A DNA stretch of 64,000 bases, from assembly GCA_947359465.1 (NCBI GenBank), contig OX375876.1, positions 62,006,998 to 62,070,997 on the forward strand, in the 5' to 3' direction. Position 1 is the first letter of the stretch. Every line of letters begins with the position of its first letter. Positions 55,079 through 64,000 of this stretch are shown one piece after another. Below the pieces are notes generated by a model, which saw only the letters and a program-made list of their open reading frames with translations, searched no databases and had not been told where the DNA came from. The DNA is from Metellina segmentata (taxonomy: Eukaryota; Arthropoda; Arachnida; Araneae; Tetragnathidae). The position numbers were made by a program, and so were the translations under genes.

Positions 55079-55694
55079 ACCCGGTGCACACATCCGGTTT
55101 TTCAACGTGCGGCGCCGTTGCGTCATGGAAGTCCAACTATGCACCCATAAGCGTGAAATGACGCAAATTTTCATTTTGCGCCATTTGTGATAAATATTCT
55201 ATCGAGGAAAACGTGTTTATTTCGCTTATTTGGTGTAAAAAAGTATATTTTGAAACAAAATAGACGTTACTGGATACAACCATTTATTAATTATTATTTA
55301 TGTTCCATTTGTTTATGAAAAGAAGGTACTTCAGAAAGAAGACTCATGTGCGGCGACCGTGCGGCGCCGCGGGGAACTGCGGTACAAATTGCACGCAAGT
55401 TGGACGTGCGTCGCCGCAGCGGCACCAGAGGCATGTGCGCACACGCTTCTCCGGTCTCAAGTACCTTGTTTTATAAATAAATGCAATATAAATACTAATT
55501 AATAAATGGTTGTGTCCAGTAACGTCTATTTTGTTTCAAAATATACTTTTTGTACACAAAGTAAGCGAAATAAACGCGTTTTCTTCGGTAGATATCCATT
55601 GCAAATGCCGCGAAATGAGTACTTGCGTCATTTCACGGTTATGTGTGCACAGTTGGGCTTCGGCGCTGCACATTGAAAAATTGGATGTGTTCTC
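55079..55694. mobile_element. Foldback element with ~230-bp inverted arms and a GC-rich centre
   Basis: Left arm (55,085-55,320) and right arm (55,480-55,690) are inverted: ACACATCC-GTTTTTCAACGTG, GTGAAATGACGCAA, CGTTTATTTCGCTTA, AAGTATATTTTGAAACAAAA, then TAGACGTTACTGGA and ACAACCATTTATTAATTA, with their complements on the right. The centre (55,345-55,460) is strikingly GC-rich and has its own inverted blocks (GTGCGGCGCCGCGG versus GCGTCGCCGCAGCGGC), so a second copy of the termini may be nested there. No transposase. Confidence 0.75.
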
Positions 55695-55753
55695 CGAGCC
55701 TTACTCATATATTTTAACATGAAACTTGTCTAAATAATATATAAGCAAAGAAA

Positions 55754-56409
55754 TCTATATATATATAATTCTCTTACGTGGCACGCAAAAAAGACGTTAT
55801 TTGTAATCGCGTTTTGGCAACATTGTATGATTGTTTGTTTATAACGAAGACTCGCACTTTCATTAAATTTATAGCGTTATCAGATGAAATTTTATTGAAA
55901 AAAAATTAATTTTAGTCGAGCTGTTGCAGTTAATAATAGAAATCAAAGAAAGCGTAGGATCTTTTCAGGGCCATTTAAAAAAAAAAGGTCCTTTTCAGTG
56001 CCAACAATTATAGTTCAACAAGACGCTTGCACTACAACTTTCGACAACAAACTCAATGAAAAGGCGTGGGTGGCTCGAGTGCAGGGGTAAATGTACACAC
56101 AAACAACATGCTGGGTATTCAATTTCCAAATCAGCGCTCACATTTCGAGCCAAATTTGCTCAAAGTATTCATTTGAATTCTGATTCCATAGGTACTGTAT
56201 ATATATTTTCTGAAAAACAGCAAAAAAATTTAGATTTGAAAAATATTTTTTCGGAATATCATATTTTTTAAACATTCTCTTATGCTAGGACACATGTCTT
56301 CATTGATGCGAGTGAAGCGATCATATGTTCGCGCAGCGAACCAATGAGGATTGCGAAGCAATCCTCCGGGGGTTGGCGAGCGTTAGCGAGCAGGGGGCGG
56401 GCCCCCTAG
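55754..56409 (+). mobile_element. Non-autonomous Helitron
   Basis: Starts TCTATATATATATAATTCTC after A and ends GCCCCCTAG before T, matching the Helitron rule of insertion between A and T with a 5' TC and 3' CTRR. Just before the end are two hairpins: GGATTGC-GAA-GCAATCC near 56,349-56,365 and GGGGG-CGGG-CCCCC near 56,393-56,406. Length is 656 bp with no Rep/helicase coding; internal frames are incidental. It differs from the Helitron at 7960 in both ends. Confidence 0.8.
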
Positions 56410-57362
56410 TTTTAAATAATGTATTCACTAAACTGAAATATGGTGCATTATGTAAAGAACATTGCATTAACCTATTGCATCCCGGCAAGAAAAGTGACAC
56501 AGCTCAAAATTGCAAAATTTGAGAAACATCAACTTAAAGGATACTATAAAACTTATATTGAAATAGTATAAGCTTCTTTTAAATTTTAGGTAAGTATTTT
56601 TGATGATTACTTGTATTATATTCTATAGAATAGAAATATAACACGCTGAGGCACCTCATACATAATTTTCAATGACATAACATCAAAATTTTTATTTTTT
56701 GACTAGTGTCATTTTTTTTGGCGGGGTGCGTTATGTTGGATTTATTTTATGTGATACTTGTACAAACACACAGACACACAATCGAACATAGAACGGGAAG
56801 ATAGACAGACAAACGTACGCCAATAAGTTCAGTTACTAAATGAATGCAAGTTCTCACAGTATGCAACGTTTCATGAAGTTCAACCGTTTTGACGTAACTC
56901 GTGGAATACAGACAGACACAAAACATACAAGACAGATTTGGCATCAGAAGGGTTCAAAGCGGATAGAATACTTGAAATGGGTCGAAAGTATTAAATGTAC
57001 AAACACTCCATTCTTATTTATATAGATTATACTGATCGAATTTTAACACATTGAAACGAACGTAATATTTTCGAATGGCTTCAGACTGTTTTGGATCGAT
57101 TATTCTAAGCCTCTTTGGTGCCTCTCGTCCTAGCTTACACGAATCCCATTAATTATTCCCTCCAAATGAGGCAAGGGCCCTACAGAAAGTAATTCCATTT
57201 CCCTTTCAAAGGGAGGACGAACTGAACTGAAAAAATTGAATTTGCGGAGATGGATTGGAATTTCAGTATTCTGTTAACAGAAACTCTGTTCTTCGGAGTA
57301 GTTCCAGATTCATTGTCACTTCAATGTAGATTCTGATGTAAAAAAGATTCTATTAATGATAG
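56410..57362. other. Non-coding stretch, no gene seen
   Basis: Nothing recognisable. Confidence 0.4.
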
Positions 57363-57660
57363 AACCGCGGTAGCCCGGTTAAGAGTAAAGAATTAGCAAC
57401 TGGAGGGTTGCGAGTTCGAATCCAACCCAAAACCATCGTGTACTCGAGGGAATGGTGCTTGTTAAATCCGTATTGGCCTCAAATTTCTATACTTTGTGTG
57501 GTGTGGAAGTTTGGAGAGTGGAAGCTCAGCTGTGACCACGACATCTGACTGTGGTGCAAAATTACGTAGTGTTGTGCTCGAATTTCTCCCTTCGGGTTTG
57601 ATCCCGGACAGTCGCCAATACCATGTTGTGCTGCTCCAGGGCGACGTTAATTAAATTCTG
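57363..57660 (+). mobile_element. tRNA-derived SINE, head type A (full length)
   Basis: Head CCGCGGTAGCCCGGTTAAG ... TGGAGGGTTGCGAGTTCG with a B box GAGTTCGAATCC, central GTTAAATCCGTATTGGCC, TGTGTGGTGTGGAAGTTTGG, TCGGGTTTGATCCCGG and TGCTCCAGGGCGACG, then TTAATTAAA. Its B box is the best preserved of the head-A copies. Confidence 0.9.
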
Positions 57661-57699
57661 TTAATTATATCTATCTATTAATTCTATCACATTAGTGCG

Positions 57700-57945
57700 T
57701 TGTAGGTAGGTTTTGATTGACGTCCCACTGGAATAGCGGGCTATTGGCGACTGTCCGAGAAGAATCCAGAAGTGAAAGATACAAGGATAACGACTGGTAA
57801 TTTTGAACCACTGTCAGATGACGAGAATAATACCTGTGCTGGAACCCTACTCTCCAATCTTCCACACCAATGTTGGGAAATTTGAGGCCATGGCGGATTT
57901 TACGTACATTTGTTGTGATACAATTGTTGAACCCACAATATCATA
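57700..57945 (-). mobile_element. tRNA-derived SINE, truncated head
   Basis: GTAGGTAGGTTTTGATTGACG, GGGCTATTGGCGACTGTCC, TTTTGAACCACTGTCAGATG and GAGGCCATGGCGGATTTTACG. The tRNA-like end is degraded after about 57,910. It faces the preceding SINE tail to tail. Confidence 0.85.
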
Positions 57946-58532
57946 AATGTGGGAGTCGATTTTTTAAAGTTTCAAACGTAATTTTTTAAATCATGAGAAG
58001 TTTTCACGTCAAATTAAATGTAGATGTCGGTGTGTGTTTCCTCTACTTATTCGGGACTTGACGTCACTTGCGTTTCGAATACGATTACAGCGTATCGGTA
58101 ATAAAAATTCCAAAGAAAAAATTCCGAATTCATACATGATGGTTACTTGATTGAAGTCAATTAGATTAACAGTCAAACGTTGTCCAAACGACTATAAACC
58201 ACATTTTATCATATCATGAGAGAGCATTTTTGTAGCAAGTAAAATCTTCGTCTTCCGTCTGGTTTGTTTGTTTGAACTGAAAATACCTCTCATAGAGTCG
58301 TTTCATAATAAATTACAAGATATTAGTTTCATATTCTCTAGAGATTAGTTCTAGAGTGATTACACTGATACATATATTGTTGGTGAAAATCGTCCTTGTC
58401 CAGTTCTTGCTATACAAAATTCAATCCAATCCAAGACGTATAGAAATTTTACAGAAAGCATAAGGTGGCCCAACCCCTTTAATTAATGAAGAAAACCGTT
58501 TCGCTATTGTATCTAACTCCTGTAAATGTAGT
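57946..58532. other. Non-coding stretch, no gene seen
   Basis: Nothing recognisable. Confidence 0.4.
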
Positions 58533-58614
58533 AGGCCACGGTACCCGGTTGGAAGAATAACGGATTATCAAACGGAGGGCTGCGAGTTTGAATCCAAATA
58601 AAAACTGGCATGTA
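58533..58614 (+). mobile_element. SINE head type A (5' part, interrupted)
   Basis: CCACGGTACCCGGTTGGAAG, GGATTATCAAACGGAGGG, CTGCGAGTTTGAATCC and AAAACTGGCATGTAC. The SINE continues at 59,709 after a Tc1-type insertion. Confidence 0.85.
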
Positions 58615-59708
58615 CACCCGTAAAAAAATTACTCAACCGATTGCTCAATTTACATCACAGAACAAAACGGAAGGTAGAAATCGATAGGGGTAAAAGTTTT
58701 CTACAAATACCAATATTTAAAATTTGTCTAAGGGGTAGTCTTCATAATAAATTGTGTGCCTTCTCCGATATCTTCAATACGAACCCCCATCTTTTTTTCA
58801 CAAATTTGGATTCTGCACACAATTTTAGGCGGATTTGATGAAAATATAATGAAAAACGGTGTAAAATTGACCGAGAAAATCCATAAAAATAATTGAGGGA
58901 GCGTGTAAATGTTCGGAATTCAATCACATTATAAATAAATATTAATAAAATCGTGTAGTGGCCGTCGCAGTCAATGACCTATTGCAGGCGCCTTGGTATG
59001 GAGTCCATTAAGATGGTGACAAAGTCAGAATCCATTCTAATTGAATCACAGGATCTGTTAGCAGAAATTTCTGTTTTCATTTTGTGAACAATTCCCAATA
59101 ACGATAATAATCATCGAATTTTACAAACAGTCTCACTGCGCTACTAATTATGCACACGATGAGCTGAAAGTTGGAATTCCGATGTTTCAGTAACAGCTGA
59201 ATAGCATGAAGTCAAAATTTTCCCAGGTTTCTATTGATAATTTTTATGAATATAAACTTCATAATTAATAAAAAAAAGTAAAATTTAGTTTGATGATTAA
59301 AACTTTTATAGCTTGTGTTTAGGATTTTAGGTAGCAAAGGATGGAAAAAAATTTCCAAGGTAAATTAATTGTTTTAGCAAATATCACAAAAAAACTTGAA
59401 ACCCCAATTTAACATTAGCAGATCTAATTTTCAAACACTTACAAATCGGTGAAAAATCCTATAAAATTGATGAACTTCTTTTTATTTCCGCCTGAAATTC
59501 TGTGTAGAATCCAAATTTGTGATTAAAGATGGGGGTTCGTATTGAAATTATCCGAGCAAGCACCCAATTTAATATGAAGACGGCCCCTTAGACAAATTTT
59601 AAGTATTGACATTTGTTGAAAACATGCATCCATATCGATTGCTACCGTACGTTTTGTTCTGCGATGTAAATTGTGTAATTGCGATCGGGTGAATCGTTTT
59701 TTTTTTCG
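58615..59708 (-). mobile_element. Tc1/mariner-type element with ~240-bp inverted repeats, nested in a SINE
   Basis: The left arm (about 58,618-58,880) and right arm (about 59,460-59,708) are inverted: CAATTTACATC-CAGAACAAAA, AAAATTTGTCTAAGGGG, TTCAATACGAACCCCCATCT and CACAAATTTGGATTCT with their complements. Both junctions with the SINE carry TAC, consistent with the TA target of this superfamily. Inside, the minus strand keeps a transposase C-terminus near 59,040-58,945 (MDSDFVTILMDSIPRRLQ, then VIDCDGHYT), matching the family ending L-x-x-S-M-P-R-R-x-x-A-V-I-x-A-x-G-G. The rest of the gene is deleted. Confidence 0.8.
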
Positions 59709-59930
59709 TACAATTGGAATGACATATGTTAAATCAGTTCTGGCCTCAAATGTCCCCAAGTTGATGTGGTGTAGAAGTTTGGATAGTGGGGTGCCAGTTC
59801 ATGTGTTTACCCATTATCTGATCGTGGTTCAAAATTACGAACTCAGGATTTTCACCTTGGGGATTGATTCCGGACCGTCGCCAATATCCCATTTTGTTGC
59901 TCCAGTGCGATGTCAATTAAAATGCCTAGT
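59709..59930 (+). mobile_element. SINE 3' part (continuation of 58,533-58,614)
   Basis: CATATGTTAAATCAGTTCTG with GCCTCAAATGTCC, TTGATGTGGTGTAGAAGTTT, CTGATCGTGGTTCAAAATTA, GGACCGTCGCCAATATCCC and TTGCTCCAGTGCG, i.e. the remaining central domain, body and 3' end. Confidence 0.85.
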
Positions 59931-59944
59931 GCCCTACTTTAAAA

Positions 59945-60162
59945 AGATAACAACACCTACATAAGGTTGGGGTGGCTACCTCCCCGATCTGTCCGCTTTG
60001 TAGCGATGGTTTTATGAACAGACAACACCTTGCGGAGTGCTCTAGTTTACAGGACATTGACACCAGGGATACTTCTCCCCAAGGACTTTATTCGCTATAT
60101 TGGACGGCAAGACAGCGTATGGCCCAAAGGCCTTGAGCTGGGCGTAGGATTAAAAAAAAAAA
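59945..60162 (+). pseudogene. Non-LTR retrotransposon C-terminal Cys/His tail
   Basis: Plus frame gives CPLCSDGFMNRQHLAECSSL, then GLYSLYWTARQRMAQ, a stop and an A-rich tail (60,150-60,162). The C-x-x-C ... H-L-x-x-C with Y-W-x-A-R-x-x-M-A is the standard end of a LINE polyprotein after RNase H. About 65 codons survive. Confidence 0.75.
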
Positions 60163-60783
60163 AACTTTAAAAAGATATCACCAAAATATTTCAGGGATAT
60201 ATTCGTGAGAGATAATAAATATTAAAAAGAGTGATGAAGAACTTTATTGGTTGCAGTTGTTCTTACGAGTTCCGACACTTTCTTTAATTTCAATTGTTCC
60301 CTTTCAGACATTTTAACATTGTTTTATACTCAAAGCAAAGTGTACACAGGTTCTCAAAATTGTACTATCACAAATAAAGCATATAGCATTACCATCTTCA
60401 AAAGGGAAATGGCAATGCTACTCAAAATGGTTCAACAACTATAGTGCTGATTTCTACAGCTTACAAGTTTTGTATGAGGCAGTTCGTGGTACTAGTTTTT
60501 CTTGTGTGCATGCTTTCTTTTTAAACCTAAATTACTTACTGACCGTTACATTTATCGGACAATTTAAATGTCAGCGTATTTGCTCTACATTCTTTATTTT
60601 AATGGATAAAATTTGAAAAGTTCAAACAAGATTTTGTTTCTGATAGGTCAGACCATCCGGCCTGCCAACAAGTGGCTTAAGGCCGATCAAAGGATGGTGG
60701 AATGCATCTGCGGGTCTCTTGCTTTTTTCTATCCAAAATTCGCCAAGAGAACATTTAACTTTACTAGTATGCTGGGCTGAGAT
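60163..60783. other. Non-coding stretch, no gene seen
   Basis: Includes a 63-codon minus frame (60,813-60,622) in slightly GC-richer sequence; unrecognised. Confidence 0.35.
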
Positions 60784-63130
60784 CATATGCGTAACCAGGG
60801 GTGGGGGGTTCAACTAACCCCCCATGATTTGAGAAAAATTTGCCAATCTATATACAACGAGAGTAGTTTTTCACAGATGAATTCTTTATTAATAACTACT
60901 CAAACTATTCATAGCTTAATTTTAATTAATGTTATTTTAATTAATGTCTTACTTGTGTAATAACTAAATGTGATCAATGAAACAGTGGTACATTAGTTCA
61001 TAGGCGTAACCAGGGAGTTGGGGGTTCAACCCCCATTCAGTTCGTCGAACAAGATAGTCAAATTTGTTAATGACGAGCAATTGTAGCTTTAAGGTTAAAG
61101 CCTATTAAACTACTAGATTATATTAAAAAAGTTACTTTTACTCTCATAATATAAATCATTTCACGACATATAAGTGAAGTTTTTGTTCACTTGATTTTTA
61201 CGTTTAACTTAGAATGTGTTTTTTGAAGAACCAAATAGGAAAAGGTTTATATGTATTTACCACAGCAAAAACTGATTAATTTTGTCCAAATGCAATAGTT
61301 CATGAAGTTTCTAGTGACTATTTTTCTATTCTTTTTTATTTAATGATAATCTAAATATCTAAAAGTATGTGCATTCTTACCAATGATGTTTTTTATTTCA
61401 ATAATGTTTATATATTATGTTGTTCTGATTTACTGTTCTTTGTTCTACAAATTTTATAAACAGATGATTCGGACTAACCAAACCTCGGATTAACGGTGGG
61501 TTAGAATTAGCAGGGTTTTAGCGTAATTTATATATTTTTTATTCATACAACATTTACCAGATGATTTTATGGTGAATTTTAACTAAGACTCAAATAATAA
61601 TCTCATAAATAAATAAATAAATCTCATAAGACTTATAATCTTAGATAGTTTGTTGTTAAACCAAACAATGTGTTTCTCATGTATGATACAATAAAACAAC
61701 ATTGTTTACAAGGACTTTATTTGAAATGAAAGCGACTAACATTTGCTAGACGCAAAATATTTAACAATTTTATCAATGTACTACAAAAAAAATTTATTAA
61801 TGTAACAAATGATTTTTAACATAAAATACAAAAATTTTCCTGAGTGATCTCCAAATGCTTCACCTTTTTATTGATGTACAGTCCATACTTCTCGAGACTG
61901 ACCCCCCCCCCTCTCATTCATCAACCCTTGTAACGCCTATGCCTCTGTGTACTACAAGGGTCCGCGCAAAGGGATTATCGATACTACACTCGTCAATGAA
62001 TGGACATTTTTGGTGGTTCATTCCCTTTTGGACATACATTTATATATTACTCATTAAGTTCTACTAGCTTCACTTTATAATCACGGTTTCTTAACAGCCT
62101 ACATATTATTTGAAGTCTGAATTCCTTAAGGGGCACTTTAAAGCGGTTTGATGGATTACAGTGCTATCAGACAAGCCATTTAGTTCTGCAATCATTCAGC
62201 TTTATTGAACGTGTTAGAAAAGCAGTATGGCATTCCTTGGTTAGTTCTTTCTTTGCGTCAGCTCAAGAATTCTTGATTCATTTTGTTACAAACATCTTCA
62301 GCACATCTTCTGTAGTTTTGCTTTATCAAATGTTTGAGTATTAAAAATAATATTGCGAAAGTATTATTGCAGTTTAAAGGTAAGACATATTTAATGCAAT
62401 TATGTTAGAATTAAAATAATATTTTCGAGAGATGACTTTTTTACTAAAAAAGTTCAATAGAAATGTTAATGTGTAAAGAATAAGTTATTTTTCTTCTTGT
62501 TGACGTTACAACAGTAACATCTCTATTTAAGTTTCTAGTAACACTGATGAATGATTTCATGTCTTAAACTCATCATTAATATTATATTTGCATGTAGTTA
62601 TTCACAAGTATATAGTTAATGTACTTTTAAAAATCATGAGCACTCATAGGTAGCATAGTCATAATTTAGAAAATTTTTACCGTTGTGCTTCAAGCAAATC
62701 AAGTTTAAATCTAAAAAAGTCAGAAAATATCAAAACGTTTACGAAAAAAACAAACCGGCCTTTTTAATTTCTAATTTAACTTTATTGTTAATTTTAAAAT
62801 GCACCATAAAGTCATCTGGTAAATATTGCATGAATAAAAAAAATATGATTTTTTAATAAGCAAGTGTTAATTAATGAATAGTTATTAATATAAGCCATTA
62901 AATATTAATAATTAAACTATATTAATTATATCAATGTAATTAATTGTTAATGATTTATATATATATATATATCAATTACATTAATGTAATTAACTGTTAA
63001 TACTTTATACATATATATTAATTATTAATTTTATTAATTTAATCTTCCTCTTTTTATTGGGATACACAGTCCATAGTTTTCGTAAGGACCAACCACACCC
63101 CCCTTTCAACAACCCTAGTTATGCCTATGG
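60784..63130. repeat. Cluster of inverted terminal-like motifs (GCGTAACCAGGG family)
   Basis: Plus-orientation ends: ATATGCGTAACCAGGGGTGG with GGGGTTCAAC (60,786) and ATAGGCGTAACCAGGGAG with GGGGGTTCAACCCCC (61,000). Minus-orientation ends: complements of CATAGGCGTTACAAGGGTTG at 61,941 and CATAGGCATAACTAGGGTTG at 63,129. The two minus ends share a further ~60 bases (GACTGTGTATCCCAATAAAAAG-like), so they are copies of one element. The intervening DNA is AT-rich without a transposase. Probably remnants of one or more DNA transposons. Confidence 0.5.
62905..63020. repeat. Direct duplication of an AT-rich segment
   Basis: ATCAATGTAATTAATTGTTAAT and ATTAATGTAATTAACTGTTAAT recur about 55 bases apart, separated by an AT run. 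Confidence 0.7.
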
Positions 63131-64000
63131 CTGAGAGAACAATAAATTTGTCTCAAGAGCTAAATAACCCAAAATAAAGTTCTCCTAAAGAAGTATAAAT
63201 GTTGACGTCAATATGCTTTTCTTGCATAAAGAAGCCAAATCAATACGAAAACCTTCATTTTGCCTTCATCCATTAATCCCTTCCCGAGTGTTTCCGTGGT
63301 CACTTTTACGATGATTAATGCCGCGACGTTCAACTGAGAAATGAAACATCACCGGTGACAATCTTCCGTAGTTTCCTTCTACCCTTCTGAATAAATCAAT
63401 AGCATCGGCAATATTTCAAACGGGAACAAAAAGCGCAGAAAAATCGATGTCCCCCAGTCACTTCTTTTAAGAACATGACAAGGTCGTAAACACTTACGAG
63501 CAAAACGAAACCATGTTCCGGCTGCAGAACTTATTAACATTGCATTCGTAGTCATTAATTTCGTGTCACATTCTTCCCTTTCCGTGGACGGAAGGCAGCC
63601 GTGAATTAATGGCCCCTTCCAAGTGAAATGTTTCTTCATTACTACTTACCACTTGCACGTCTTCCCGACCCTTTTCTTGCTGGTTCTGCTTTTGGTATTG
63701 CAACGAGCCGGGACGTTTATTGCAACATATTTATTCCTGGAGTTCCACAGCGGTGAAAAGTCGCTGAGCTGCTTTTGTTTGTGGTTTGTCTGGCAAGCAT
63801 TCATCTTAATTCTGTACGTAATACAAAGAACTGGGCATATTCTTCTTGAATAAGTGCATATTATGTGAGCAGGAGGTAAATGAAAGGTTATTTCGCACTT
63901 TTGGAAGTGAGCCTACCTCGAAGTGTAGCTTTAATACAACACATAAAGTAGTGGCATCAATCACAAAGCGGTATAATAGCTGTCATATGCATAATGTCCA
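63131..64000. other. Terminal stretch with a higher-GC patch, no assigned gene
   Basis: From about 63,240 to 63,850 composition is less AT-rich. A minus frame (63,639-63,379, 86 codons) and a hydrophobic plus frame (63,623-63,853, 76 codons, with LFLLVLLLVL) are open. The plus frame could encode a small membrane peptide, but nothing else supports it. Confidence 0.25.

Noticed and set aside
58641..59759. Two similar 65- and 78-residue ORFs as a conserved gene pair
   Set aside because: They are the two inverted arms of the Tc1-type element read in opposite directions.

Overview
This is a strongly AT-rich animal (eukaryotic) window. I found no intact host gene, rRNA, functional tRNA gene or CRISPR array. 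The content is transposable-element relics, tRNA-derived SINEs, foldback elements, satellites and microsatellites in non-coding DNA. The 3'-end protein remnants of several retrotransposons (RNase H domain plus a Cys/His-rich tail) look, from memory, like families abundant in orb-weaving spider genomes. An arachnid (spider) source is therefore my best inference, not something proven here.

Layout. 0-10 kb: a Tc1-type transposase relic, a ~170-bp satellite, a foldback MITE, a LINE tail, a tandem duplication of a SINE plus flank, clusters of a palindromic repeat, and a Helitron-like element. 10-20 kb: a 41/82-bp tandem array broken by SINE debris, a promoter-like patch with tandem RFX X-boxes and a perfect E-box, a complete SINE, and two tandem retrotransposon C-terminal relics. 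20-33 kb: a 17-bp minisatellite, four RNase H/LINE tail relics, a second foldback MITE, Helitron-type tails arranged head to head, and an inverted-repeat element inside a minisatellite. 33-45 kb: unassigned protein-like ORFs, a Tc1 fragment, an endonuclease domain of the kind carried by Helentron/Pif1-type elements or LINEs flanked by perfect 17-bp inverted repeats, several SINEs (one nested in another), a Harbinger-like element with TTA duplications, a large AT microsatellite and a truncated Tc1 element. 45-49 kb: the best preserved structure, a 3,246-bp DNA transposon with ~395-bp terminal inverted repeats and a perfect 8-bp target duplication (hAT-like), carrying a broken transposase. 49-64 kb: a solo hAT-type terminus, a second SINE family, several minisatellites, a foldback element beside a non-autonomous Helitron, and a Tc1 element nested inside a SINE.

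How parts relate. Most units are dead copies that depended on enzymes encoded elsewhere. SINEs need a LINE reverse transcriptase, and MITEs need a transposase in trans. The most novel-looking observations are: (1) a SINE superfamily that shares a body and central domain but has three different tRNA-like heads; (2) the hAT-like element with its complete boundaries; (3) the endonuclease ORF enclosed by perfect inverted repeats; (4) a dispersed repeat built on the perfect palindrome GACGAGATATCTCGTC. All assignments were made by reading alone. No database search or alignment program was run, so boundaries are approximate unless a terminal motif or target duplication is stated.
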